A model generated the notes under the pieces. It made no database searches. It worked only from the letters and a program-made list of their open reading frames with translations, and was not told the DNA's origin. DNA of 64,000 bases from Spisula solida (lineage: Eukaryota > Mollusca > Bivalvia > Venerida > Mactridae): the NCBI GenBank assembly GCA_947247005.1, contig OX365955.1:42077822-42141821 (forward strand), written 5' to 3'. Numbering within the stretch: position 1 is the first letter of the stretch; every line of letters starts with the position of its first letter. Positions 1 through 28,308 of this stretch are shown here, piece by piece. The translations under genes were made by a program, and so were the position numbers.

Positions 1-1439
1 CACAGTACTTCCTCTCAATAACCTAGTATCATTGTATGACATTTAAAAAACTTTATTATCATATGATTTTCGAGTTTCTTCAAATAAAGCTGTAGCAGAC
101 GGACAGATGGAAACCTCTACCATACCCCCTTTGATTTGCAAGAGGTAAAAGGTAAGACCTAGGAGCAGTACATACAATAATCACATTTGCATTAGATATT
201 CAAAAGATGAAAAACTTAAAAATAATATTTTAACCTCAATGCTCTCATAAGCATAAGTAATTAAAATTTTTGAATTACTACATGATTTTCATTAATAACA
301 TTAACAGTCTCATATACTCTAGTAACCTTGGAATTACGTCTTAAAGACATTCAAACTTATCATCCACAAATAATATATAAAACACTTCTTACAAGACAAT
401 CTTTGATCATGTTTTAATTGCCTTTTAACTTGAAATTAAACCAGAGATGTTGGTAAAACATGCATGCCCCCATGGCAACCCAATAGCCAGGAACTATCGA
501 AACAGTGTAGCAATACCACATGACTTTTGACTACAGGTCCAAGTGGAAATTTGTCAACATTGGAAAATACAGGTTTCACAGAGTGCTGGAAAAAACGGCC
601 AAGGTGCTGAAAGAGATATTATATTTCATGGAAAGCAAATAATTTTCCCCTTAGCTTGGTGTATTTTTCATAGAAATCGATGAAGAAATAAAATACTTAT
701 GACTATTTTTGTTTTCAAATGTTGTCAAATGTTTACTTGGATCTGTAGCCAAAAGTTATGTGATATTGCTACACTGCAGAAGATCTATTCTGATTTATAC
801 AAGTGTTTTTATCAAGTTACACTTTTTCTATCACAGACTCAACCTTGTGTCAAGTAATCTAAGAAAAGGAAACAAAGACAGTTAAACATATCGAATGTGA
901 TTTTAAATTTATCGTATCTGAAATTTCATATAGATGTTGCTAAGCAATCTTCAGTTTGTTGATCACAAAATCCTGAAAGTTCACAAAATCCTGGAAGTTC
1001 ATAAAATCCTGGAAGATCGCAAAATCCAGGGAATTTTACAATATACCAGGAAGTTCAGAAACCCCCTGGGAAGTTCACAATACTCTGGGTAGTTCTCAAC
1101 ATCCCTGCAACACAATATCCAGCAACATGGATTTCACACTGAAAAAAAGAAACGATACACGAACTATTAGAACAATGTTCATAGACCTGTAGAATTAACT
1201 AATTCAGTGCCTGTTTACGATATGACATCTGAATGATTTAACAGCTTAATCAACAGAATATTGTATCAAAACCAACAAATGTATATTAGTTACTTCTCCA
1301 AGTAATTGTAAGATATATCTGAATTGCAAATAAGGGTACTGGTATACAGTCCAACATGAGTTTGCAGTCACCTCAAAAAAGCAACCAATATCATTAAATC
1401 ATTTTATTTTAAATACACATGTACTAAACAGCCATATAA
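1..1439. other. AT-rich flank without a gene
   Basis: No exon with convincing splice borders and coding composition is visible on either strand. It lies downstream of the YIPF3 stop codon (4,469), so part of it could be distal 3' UTR or intergenic DNA. The only structure seen is the short degenerate repeat annotated at 960-1,112. Confidence 0.5.
960..1112. repeat. degenerate ~19-bp tandem repeat
   Basis: About eight imperfect copies of a unit close to TTCACAAAATCCTGGAAG lie head to tail. The first three or four are nearly identical and later ones drift (CCAGG, CCCTGGG variants). No coding function is suggested. Confidence 0.7.
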
Positions 1440-1875
1440 GCAGATTTAGCTCAGTGGTAACGCGCTGGGCTGTCAATCCAGAGGTCGTGGGTTCAATCCC
1501 TGGCATCGGAACTTGACATTTCTGAAATATTTATAATATTTCCCGCTATATCTGGCCTTGTGGTCTGCAAGTATCTGGAAGTGCCAGGAAGCTGTGTATC
1601 GGTGCTATACACCGGGCACATTGAAGAACCAGGCTGTCAATTCAAAATAAGAGCTAGGCGCACTTCTGCAGCGCCGGACATGCCCGTATCTAATGTCTCT
1701 CTCTCTCCCTTCAGGGGCTTTCTCTCAGTCTGTCCCTCTGGTCAGATCATGCTGCATTTGCACTGGTAGAGGATGCACCTGCGCCCTTGTGGCTGCAACA
1801 CAATTATGTAAAGTGCCTTTGAACGTGCGTTCGCATGAAAAGGGCGCTATATAAATCTGGTATATTTTATATTTT
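1440..1875 (+). mobile_element. tRNA-headed SINE
   Basis: The 5' 70 bp reads like a tRNA: an A-box-like TAGCTCAGTGGTAACGCG, an anticodon-loop-like CTGTCAA (GTC) and a B box GGTTCAATCCC. It continues without a break into about 360 bp of unrelated body ending in an AT-rich tail after GCGCTATATAAATC. The acceptor stems do not pair as in a functional tRNA and the head is fused to a body, so this is a tRNA-derived SINE and not a tRNA gene. Bivalve genomes carry several such families; I cannot name this one with certainty. Confidence 0.7.
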
Positions 1876-2013
1876 ATCTACATTCAGCAGTCATATTGGA
1901 TCGATCACTTGACTGACTGCTTAAGCCAAGTAACAAGGTTTTAAATTAAATGGTATATCAAAGACAGACCCGGACTGTCACTGATGGTAGTGTAATGTAC
2001 ATGTATGGTGTAC

Positions 2014-2734
2014 CACAGGAACGTGCATTTATAATTTGAAAAAAAAATTGAAAAAAAAATTGAAATTTTTTTTTTTTTCCCTAGACCTACTTTACTACTA
2101 AAATATACTTTAATATTATACCTCACCCTAATTTCATTCAACTGTTTCTTTGTTATTCCAATCAGTCAATATATCCAGCGATAGACTGATTGATTTACAT
2201 GTTTCGAATACAGCAGCCGGTCAATATTATAAAAAATATGGACCGGCAAAAAATATGGACCGGCTGCTGAAATTAACGTCTTGTTTATTGCATGACGTCA
2301 TGGATACTGTGACGCTACCAATAGAGCGTGACGTTGCGCGTACTTTTCTTTTTGTAGCGTTTTTTGTTTAAATTAGATTTATGCCCTGCCAACAGTAATT
2401 GCATGGATCAATGTATGTGCATTTTTGATACAAAGTTCAGTATGAACTCTAAAGACGCATTAGTTTGCATAAAAATGACCAAAAGACGAAATTCTAGGGA
2501 TGGTGATTTATACTTGAAACAACTTAAGTTGTCTATAGATTTATTATAGCAATTAACCCAGTTTTTCACATTTCGCTTCGGTCCATATACACAACTTGGG
2601 CTGACTAGCCAGTCCATATAATGCCATAGGGCCCTCAGTGGTGTGAACTATTTCTTAAATAGTACAGTAGGCCTAGTGAAAAAAATTTTTTTTTTTTCAT
2701 TTTTTTTTTCAAATTATAAATGCAAGTTCCTGTG
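2014..2734. mobile_element. inverted-repeat transposon, long copy, 7-bp TSD
   Basis: Terminal inverted repeats start CACAGGAACgTGCATT and end in the complement, each followed inward by an A- or T-run of about 30 bp. The element is bounded by the direct repeat GGTGTAC (2,007-2,013 and 2,735-2,741), a clean 7-bp target duplication. A 146-bp relative at 49,854-49,999 shares both ends and also has a 7-bp duplication. The 575 bp or so inside has no transposase-like frame. Confidence 0.8.
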
Positions 2735-3142
2735 GGTGTACTACCTAAACACACAAAGTAGCAACATCAGGGGTTGCACTAGCTTCTGAATCTGAAGGGT
2801 CATTTCGTTACTTTAGACTAAATTTTACGGTTTTATAGGCAAAATACCCATGATTTCAAGAAAAAATTACCCTTGAAACCAAAAACTTGAGGGTCAAATG
2901 TGGCTTTTTGGAAATTTCAAGGGTCAAAACCCCTAACGCTGAGTCAAAAGAAATCCCTGAACATTCCATAAATATTAAAACTAGAGAAACAATGTGGTAT
3001 TTTTCCATGACATGTCATATCAAGCAAGTCCGATAGAAAAGATGATAAGAATACAGATGCAAGAAAACTAGCAAAAACTCTAAAGATTCAGTGTGACTAA
3101 TCTCAAACATAGAATAGAGCAAAAGAAACTGCATTCTATATA

Positions 3143-3398
3143 CAGGTCATGACCTCCTGAAGCATCTCAAGTAGAAAACTTAACTCAAATTGAGATTTTT
3201 CTCAAATCAGAGTCGGAATTAGAGATAAATCTGAAGTTTCAGCTCTTTAAATTTTACTGTAATAAACTCATAACAATATTTCTGTTTAGTGATGCTAAGT
3301 TTGAGTCCAGCCTCGCATTGAAATTATCATAAAGACACATGACAACTTTTAAGATGAGATCTTGCTCAGATTGAGATGCTTCAGGAGATCAGGGCCTG
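3143..3398. mobile_element. MITE with CAGG..CTCCTGAAGCATCTCAA ends
   Basis: The left end reads CAGGTCATGACCTCCTGAAG and the right end is its imperfect complement (GAGATGCTTCAGGAGATCAGGGCCTG). Both ends abut TATATA, so the target duplication is ambiguous. A more diverged relative is at about 35,282-35,534. No coding capacity. Confidence 0.7.
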
Positions 3399-3589
3399 GT
3401 TATATATAGTAGAACAAGACATTCTTCATATTTAGTTTATACTAATTTATTTAAGGTCGATTGTGAAACAAGTTTTTCCAACTTATATTAATCACTCTCG
3501 ACACCTCATTCCTGATGTTATCCATCGCTACGAGGGTATGAGAGAAGAGAAGCCAGTTTCCCTTTTATGCTGAGCATTTAGCAAGAGAA

Positions 3590-3694
3590 TTTCTGGTACC
3601 ATTTTTATTGCGTCTTTGGTATGACGCGGCCAGGGATCGAACCCTAGACCTTCCGCACTCGAAGCAAACGCTCAACCACTAGGCTATCGAGGAT
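3590..3694 (-). mobile_element. tRNA-headed SINE fragment
   Basis: On the minus strand the sequence runs from an A-box-like TAGCCTAGTGGTTGAGCG to a B box GGTTCGATCCC about 60 bp later, followed by a short non-tRNA body. It is tRNA-derived but lacks a proper acceptor stem, so it is read as a SINE head. Confidence 0.6.
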
Positions 3695-4075
3695 TCTTCA
3701 TATACATATAGAGACATACTCAAAGATGAAGGCATAACCCATCCATCTACTCCTTCATTTGTAACGCAACACAAGGGTTTTCTCATTTATACCTTATAGC
3801 AATCAATGTATAGTTTGTTAACTTCGAAAAGAATTGTGGTTGCAAGAAAAACTATGCACAGAATAGAAGCTTTCTTATCAAACGATACAGAAAAGATTTG
3901 TAACATTATGTAACAGGCTGAAAAAAGAGGACTTATAGTTACATGCAAAACATTCCAACATGCAGGGATCCATTTGAACAGTAGGATATTATTATTGTAT
4001 GTTCTGTTTGATTGTTGTATTCAACAGGCAAGGACATTTGTGGCAGGTAAACAGATGCAGAACATTTAGTACCAA

Positions 4076-4245
4076 GGCACATGCAGACTGGGTACGAGGG
4101 CACACAAACACATGCAGACTGGGTACGAGGGCACACAAACACATGCAAACTGGGTACCAGGGCACACAAACACACACAGACTAGGTACCAGAGCACACAA
4201 ACATATGCAGACTGGGTACCAGGGCATACACACATGCAAAACACT
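4076..4245. repeat. 31-bp minisatellite
   Basis: Five to six copies of a 31-bp unit (ATGCAGACTGGGTACGAGGG plus an ACACA-rich tail) start at 4,081, 4,112, 4,143, 4,174 and 4,205, then decay. Because the unit lacks stops in several frames it creates overlapping open frames on both strands; these are artefacts of the repeat. It lies just downstream of the YIPF3 stop codon. Confidence 0.85.
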
Positions 4246-4468
4246 GGGTGTTAGGTCATGCAACCACATGCAGATTGGGCACCAGGTACTGAATACATGT
4301 ACATTTAAAAATGTCTAAAACCGTTAATTTAAAACTCCATTCACCCGGCATTGATGGTTTTTAACACACAATTATGCCAATTAGAATGAACACAACCTCA
4401 ACCAAAAAGTGCAATTAGTATGTGCCTACCTGAGATATCATCACACTAGCTCTAGACATGGTCTGAAT

Positions 4469-22225
<17,757 letters not shown>

Positions 22226-23078
22226 CGTTGTTGTTGTTGTTGTAGTTAGGTTTTTGTTGGATGCAAAGGATAGGATTTTACGCAAAGTTTTACTTATCTT
22301 TTAACGTACCCAAAACGAATCAAGTGCATCAATTAGACTAAGAAATAATACTTAAACGTAATTTACAATGAACTTTGATACTGTTTTACAAATATATGTC
22401 TAAAATATTAGAACATAAATGTTCGTTACTAACAAGTAAAGATCTATCCTTTCAATGTAAACAACATGGCCGCCGAAAAGGAATTTTGACTTGAGTTTCA
22501 GTGATTCTAAAATTCTCGTTTATACAGTGTTTATGCGTAAGAATTCTAATTTTAACGTATTGGTATTAAGTTCTTTTATGTAATACACGAATACGACTTA
22601 ATGACATTTAGAAGAAATTGTATAATACTGAATATTGAACAGTTACCACTGTCAGTGTCATTCGACTCATTGTCAATGTTGGCCAACTTCATTCCTTTAA
22701 TTGCCATGTGATATACATATATAATTTGCGAATGAAAATGGCTAAGATCATTTGTCATATCGGTCCGCTGTTTGCCGCTTAATTTTCTATCAAACAGCTA
22801 GCCTCGTGTGAACCAAAGATATCAAAGATCTAATCTTTGAACCCGCAATATGAATCTGTGAACCAGTTAGCCGAAGCAGCTAAAACCTGAATCAAAGAAA
22901 TGGTAAACCAATCTCGGGATTGTCCTGGGATAGACTGGTGAGGTCAATGAACACGGCCCAATGGGACGGAGATATCACCAGGAATCCATTGCCTAATCAA
23001 ACCGCTACCAAAAACCACTCTCGAGCACTTTAAATTAGCGGCCACATGTTTTTCTGATTGTCATTTTCTTCTTTTCAG
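22226..23078. promoter_or_regulatory. probable divergent promoter of YIPF3 and IFTAP
   Basis: The two start codons face away from each other 874 bp apart. IFTAP's first coding exon begins with an acceptor (CTTCTTTTCAG at 23,078), so at least one IFTAP 5' UTR exon must lie in here. A YY1-like word (ACATGGCCGCC, 22,465-22,475) stands near the middle. No TATA box is clear. Read as a shared promoter by position; not proven. Confidence 0.55.
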
Positions 23079-23099
23079 GAACATAAAATACCATCCAAC

Positions 23100-23244
23100 A
23101 TGGCAACATCATCTCCAACCCCATCAGAGGACAACAGAAAAAATCATGGTGAGATCGCCATGAAAAATGCTTTAGATAAAGTAATGACAAATCCTGTACA
23201 GAGTTATGATGAATTTCTTAATAGTTTCACCTTTCTCAAACAAG
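23100..23244 (+). CDS. IFTAP: IFTAP coding exon 1
   Basis: Residues 1-48 plus one base. The exon itself starts at 23,079 after TTCTTTTCAG; ATG follows 21 nt later in a good context (AACATGG). It ends CAAG|GTGAGG. Contains the conserved YDEFLNSFTFL phrase. Confidence 0.9.
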
Positions 23245-26200
23245 GTGAGGACATATTCAAACCATTTCTACTTCAATGACGGTATTTCAGTATTACTAGT
23301 TTTGAGTGCAAGTTTTTGTTAAATAATTTGTTGTTTTGTTATTGAGAAAGGAATTCATATGAATGTATTCCAATATCTAACTTGTTTAGAATATATAACT
23401 ATATATTCCTATAGGTATACAGGAGAAGGCGGCCAATAAGGAAGTTACACATACTTTATATTACTATATATTCCTACAGGTATACAGGAGAAGGCGGCCA
23501 ATAAGGAAGTTACACATAATTTATATTACTATATATTCCTACAGGTATGCAGGAGAAGGCGACCAATAAGGAAGTTACACATACTTTATATAACTATATA
23601 TTCCTACAGGTATACAGGTGAAGGCGACCAATAAGGAAGTTACACATACTTTATATAACTATATATTCCTACAGGTATGCAGGAAAAGGCGACCAATAAG
23701 GAAGTTACACACATAATTTATATAACTATATATTTCTACAGGTATGCAGAAGAAGGCGGCCAATAAGGAAGTTACTCCAAGTATGAGTTCAGTTCTAAGG
23801 AGACAAACTTCTAACAGTCAGAAGAAATCTAACACTGATTCAACTAACACAAGAACAGAGAGTACCATTACCAAACCTACCACAGATACTGATGGTATTG
23901 AAGAAGAGGTGATATTTTCTGGCCTTTGTTTATGCACCAGTCAATATTTTGCCCACTCTTGGGAGCGACGGGCGACCCAGGGGGAATAAGACATTTTCAA
24001 TTTGTTTATGTTTGAATTCCCACCCTGGAGACAATGCTTACTATCAATATCCCCACCGTGGGGCATAGTTTTTCATCCAGGTAATTTAATAAAAACACAA
24101 ATCAAAGTATCACTGTAGTCTTTCGCGGTGTCGAAATTCCCGGACGAAAGTCTATTCCCAGGGACTCGGAGCAGATAAGGTCATGTAATTCCGCCTGTCG
24201 GGGAGATTTGTCTGTTTAATTCCCCCTGTATCCCCTCTCACCCCCCATGATATTGACTGGTGCATGACCTTTGTTTATTACCTGACCTTTCAATGTTTAC
24301 ATCTTTCCTCAAGTTTCTTGATCATTCTAGCATCACCTACGATCTTGTATAAATACATTTGTATTGAAAAGAACTAGAATAGCAATCAGGGCCGTATCCA
24401 GAGACAAAAAAGGACTGAGGCAAATATGTACCAGTGTAATCTGTATATATATTTAAGGTGCTATTTTCTTTAAAAGACATGTTTATTTTGAGAATTTCTA
24501 AAATTTTCACAGGCAAGTGCGACGTTGTTACTCTGCATGGCTATGGACATGGCTCTGTGTAACGTTAAGTACCGGTATACTCATAATACTGATGTCGGTG
24601 ATAAAATAAACAAATAATATAATACAGGCTATATTACAAATATATAGTCCAGTCAGGGTAAGAATACAGTGACGCAGCGGTTAGGTCCACTATTACGGTG
24701 CAAAACCAATTATAAAGGCTTAAACCGACAGCCATAATTTCCATGCTAACTAACTAACTATATTCGCACTACCTATTCGGACAAAGATTGTAATCTTCTG
24801 TGTACACCTAAATGGGTACGTCATTGTCACCGGAGATCCTAACTTGATTATACAATATATCATGGGTGTTTAATGTATACATGTATGTTATTTTACAGGT
24901 TCTAAATGATGGGGATGTTACAAATAGAATTTCTCAGACCAAAGTTATCAAGACTGGAGCTACAGTTAAGGTAAGTACATGTACTAGGAAAAACTTTAAG
25001 CTTTATTATCATTTTATTATCATTATTATTATTATAAGCAAACTGTTAGTTGCATGGCATGAAAATGTAAATTATTCCGTCGTTTGTAAAACGAGCATTC
25101 TTGAACATGTATAAATAAAATATTTTCTTTGATATCAAAAGTTTGATTATAACGTTCAGTTCTACTGAAGATATCGCAAGCAAGGCTTTCACACAAACTG
25201 AAATAAATAAATTATGTGCATTTTTACCCCAAAATTCCTCAATAATACATTATGACTGTGGTTACTAGTAATACTATTCATTGATTGAGCTTAATTTTAT
25301 CTATCAACTGTAGCTCCTGAAAAGTACTGTTGAAAATCTGTGATAAAATACCTGTGTGGTGTAAGTGATTGAATATTGTAACTACATTTATGACAAAGGT
25401 AGCTTAATACGTGTGGTCGCTAGTACAAGTTGCACTGTACAGGGTGACTACTAATATATGTCCGGATAACAACATATGTAGTACATGTATGTTCAAAATA
25501 GTAAACAATATTAAGCTTATAAATGCACATGTGCAAATTTTGTTTTACGTATTTAGTTCCAAGATTGATCACTTGAATTGTCTGAAGTAGGTGTTTAACA
25601 GGACACCTCTTATTTTTGTGAAAAGCTAAAAGCGACGCCCAAAATTCCTAATCTCGTATAAATTTTCAATTGTTTATCTTTTAAATAAGACCAAAAGCAG
25701 CTCTCTAAGACAAACATGGACAAAGTTATTAAAGTTTGTTATCCGGACATATATTAATTGTCACACTGTACATGTATATTACGTATGATTATTATAGTTT
25801 GACAACTATGTAGATGACGTAGAGGATTGTGATATGGAGGAGATTACAGACGATGGATACATCGCAAGCTTTACTTCAGGTATAACAATACATGTATATC
25901 GAGGGCTCAGTGCCATAACAGTTGTAACTGCATGTAATTATTATATGTAGTTACAACGGTTTTGCACTGAGCCCATGATATTTAATCTGAACAAATTAAC
26001 GATGTCCTCGATCTTTATGCACGAGTACCGGTATATTGCAAGATTCTTCTGCTGAAAGTATTGATTTCTGCTAGAAAGTAATACTTTACCAGTCACTTAG
26101 ACATAGGCCCTACAGGCCGAAATTCTATATAGGCAATAAATCAACTTGTAAGAAGACTAGATTAATTTACAAACATTGGTCTCTTATGGTCAGTACTTAT

Positions 26201-27097
26201 ATACCGGTACTCATTTACTTGTACTGTCTCTAATGACAGAATTTGACTGGCAGAAATATCCACATTTACAGTACCGTATATACTCACTCATTAGTCGTCA
26301 TTGACTACAAGACGCAACCGGACAACAAATGTGAAATATCGGTTAAATATTTTTTCTCAGTAATTAAACTCTTGTCTATTACAATGCAAAAGGCCGAGGT
26401 GACCCGAACGACCCGGACAATGGACCGGCATAGCCTGGACTTTGCATCGACCCTCAGATATGACAGGTAGTCTTATAAGTGGTAATATACGGTATCTTCC
26501 ATATGAGTTGGTATTAAAGGTTTGAATCCCAGTATGATGAGGATTATATATACTTTCCATTTTTGCTGTCTAATAATACCGGTAAATACTACAGCATTTA
26601 TTGAATTATGAATACCAGAAGTTCTTTTTATCGTTATATATTTGATACTACTGTTGCATTTTGCTGATTCACGGCATGAGTACTTTCCTCTTCTATTCCG
26701 TGGCTACGGACATTATCCTCCACATGTGGAGAAGTTACATCTTGCTTGTGAAAGAGCTAGTTGGGACTATTTAATCATAAATAACATTTTATTTTAGACA
26801 AACATGCAGATATTGGAAGCAGACCGGAGCCTGTAAATGTTGATGTACAGAATGACAATGATACAGATACAATATCAGATTTGTGTCAAGGTATGTCCCT
26901 GGATGAGAGTTCTACAGATAAACTTCTGATGAACTTTTTGGCCGATCTACAAAATGAAATGAATGATAACACTGAACCAAGCACTAATAGTCATCAACCT
27001 ACTGGTGTTCCTGCTCAACTTAATCCCGCTACTGATATTCAGGAATTCTTAAATAAAAATAAAAAACAAACACAGGTTTCGGATGGTGTTAACCTCA

Positions 27098-27128
<31 letters not shown>

Positions 27129-27966
27129 CAATGATGATGCAATAGATTTACTATTAGATGACTCAGAAAATAAGACAGTTAAAGTTACAATCAATAAAGA
27201 TGAGTTAAGCAAAGAACTCAAAGAAACAGTAAAAGAAGACAAGAAAGCTAGATTACTAGAGATCTATAGAAATGCTTTAATGGACTCTGAAGGTGTTATG
27301 AGAGCTCATTGTGATCTGGATGACCTTGAACAAACTGTGAAGGTTGTGGAAGTAAAAGATCTCGTATTCCCGGGCCAGGTAGAGGAAACTAACGAGAAAC
27401 CTGTGTGTGAAAATGAAACACTTCTGGATTTTAAAGCTACATATAGAACAGAACAGCCAAGTTCTGGTATTATCAAAGGGGAGGTAAGAACTGTGACTTT
27501 GCTAGATATGTTTTAAATCCTCTTATGACTGCAGCCGTACATACCGGTACAATTTAGACTCCACCCAGTTAGCTCACAAATTGTAGAGAATTTATTTGTA
27601 TGTCACGAGATTTGATGATTTTGTGTTTAGGTAAACTAAACTATTTTTTTCTTGGACAAAAAGCAGATCTGCCTCTGCACCTGCTAGGTGATGCTTCTTG
27701 TTACAATAAAGCATGTTCATGTACTGCTTACACATATAGAGATATTTGTTTATAAATACATATTATATTGTACAGAACATATATGGCGGTAAACTATACA
27801 TATGTTCTGTTGTAATGTCTTACAGGATGTGTCTACAGATACTATACAACCATTCCAGTTAGATGAAGATTTTGACTACGATAATGTTGTACTTACCCCT
27901 AAATTCTCTACAGAAGATCTCCAAACAATGAAGATGCATCGTACACAGCAGGCTGTTGTCTTATAA
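23100..27966 (+). CDS. IFTAP: IFTAP (C11orf74/HEPIS) orthologue, 6 coding exons, 430 aa
   Basis: Exons 23100-23244, 23742-23908, 24899-24970, 25798-25879, 26798-27483, 27826-27966; all GT-AG, phases continuous, 1,293 nt. Three blocks match vertebrate IFTAP: YDEFLNSFTFLKQ near the N-terminus (residues 36-48), FDNYVDDVEDCDMEE (129-143) and LDEDFDYDNVVLTPKFSTED near the C-terminus (396-415). The vertebrate protein is about 221 aa; here the middle is expanded by a long acidic exon 5. Known role: soluble partner of the IFT-A complex in cilia. A 5' UTR exon upstream is implied by the acceptor at 23,078. The molecule is hydrophilic, with no membrane segment or signal peptide. Confidence 0.92.
23385..23775 (+). 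repeat. IFTAP: 65-bp array of the IFTAP exon 2 3' splice site
   Basis: Six copies of a unit made of ACTATATATTCCTACAG plus the first 33 nt of exon 2 (GTATGCAGAAGAAGGCGGCC and on) plus an ACATACTTTATAT linker. Exon-like starts at 23,415, 23,480, 23,545, 23,610, 23,675 and 23,742 (spacing 65, 65, 65, 65, 67). Only the last runs on into the full exon; an upstream start reaches a stop. Each border is AG|GT. Confidence 0.95.
23742..23908 (+). CDS. IFTAP: IFTAP coding exon 2
   Basis: Completes Gly49 then residues 50-104, Ser/Thr/Lys-rich (MQKKAANKEVTPSMSSVLRR). Acceptor TTTCTACAG, donor GAG|GTGATA. The last unit of the 65-bp array forms its 5' end. Confidence 0.88.
23933..24267. mobile_element. 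335-bp MITE, ~10-bp flanking repeat
   Basis: Ends TGCACCAGTCAATATT and AATATTGACTGGTGCA(TGA) style inverted repeats. The direct repeat CCTTTGTTTA is at 23,923-23,932 and 24,268-24,277. It lies only 24 bp past the donor of IFTAP exon 2. Confidence 0.72.
24899..24970 (+). CDS. IFTAP: IFTAP coding exon 3
   Basis: Residues 105-128 (VLNDGDVTNRISQTKVIKTG), phase 0 to 0. Acceptor TATTTTACAG, donor AAG|GTAAGT. Small but with strong splice sites on both sides. Confidence 0.85.
25440..25768. mobile_element. mariner-type MITE, TA target
   Basis: Ends CAGGGTGACTACTAATATAT and the complement ...AATTGTCACACTG; about 34 bp of each end pair. TA flanks on both sides. Shares the CAGGGTG start with 31,128-31,406. 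In IFTAP intron 3. Confidence 0.75.
25798..25879 (+). CDS. IFTAP: IFTAP coding exon 4
   Basis: Residues 129-155 plus a base: FDNYVDDVEDCDMEEITDDG. Corresponds to the VDNFLDLEDLDMDEE region of the vertebrate protein. Acceptor ATTATTATAG, donor TCAG|GTATAA. Confidence 0.88.
25903..25974. repeat. 72-bp near-perfect hairpin
   Basis: GGGCTCAGTGCCATAACAGT pairs with its complement ending GCACTGAGCCC; stem of about 30 bp with one small bulge. It stands 23 bp after the exon 4 donor of IFTAP and would fold in the pre-mRNA. Confidence 0.85.
26798..27483 (+). CDS. IFTAP: IFTAP coding exon 5 (large acidic)
   Basis: Residues 156-384. Very acidic and Asn/Thr-rich, with a (GAT)n-encoded run of ten Asp (27,100-27,129) followed by NDDAIDLLLDD. 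A Lys/Glu helix-like stretch (INKDELSKELKETVKEDKKA) follows. The exon accounts for the extra length over the vertebrate protein. Acceptor ATTTTAG, donor GAG|GTAAGA. Confidence 0.9.
27826..27966 (+). CDS. IFTAP: IFTAP coding exon 6 (terminal)
   Basis: Residues 385-430 with the family hallmark LDEDFDYDNVVLTPKFS. Acceptor GTCTTACAG; TAA at 27,964-27,966. No AATAAA is visible directly downstream, where a core-repeat element begins at about 28,000. Confidence 0.92.
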   Translation, partial: DVSTDTIQPFQLDEDFDYDNVVLTPKFSTEDLQTMKMHRTQQAVVL

Positions 27967-27999
27967 CATGTTATATATGTTGTTATTTCCTTTTATTAG

Positions 28000-28308
28000 T
28001 CCCCTACTGGTTTTCGACCAGAGGGGACTATAGATATGCCCTCTGTCCGTCTGTCAGTCCGTTTTCTGTCGCTTACAATTTCTACAATTACAATGTTGCA
28101 TAGATTTCACGAGAGGCCACATTTATGGCTTAATCTTCATGAAACATGGTCAGAATGTTTGTCTCCATGAAATCTAGGTCAAGTTCAAAACTTGGTCATA
28201 TTGGGTCAAAAACAAGATAACTAGGTCAAATTTTATAAAAGCTGGTGAACACATTAGAGGACATAATTATGGCCCATTCTTCTTGAAACATGGTCAGAAT
28301 GTTTATCT
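28000..28308 (+). mobile_element. core-repeat element fragment abutting IFTAP 3' end
   Basis: Starts with the palindrome CCCCTACTGGTTTTCGACCAGAGGGG, then CTGTCCGTCTGTCAGTCCG and two ~130-bp cores (GAAACATGGTCAGAATGTTT at about 28,141 and 28,284). Truncated at the LINE fragment that follows. It may supply the IFTAP 3' UTR. Confidence 0.55.

Noticed and set aside
1440..1512. A tRNA-Asp (GTC) gene
   Set aside because: A and B boxes are present, but the acceptor stem does not pair well and the sequence continues into a SINE body.
3939..4318. Several overlapping frames of about 60-100 codons on both strands
   Set aside because: All come from the 31-bp minisatellite.
27039..27242. 67-codon minus-strand frame rich in Ser
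   Set aside because: Shadow of the GAT run in IFTAP exon 5.
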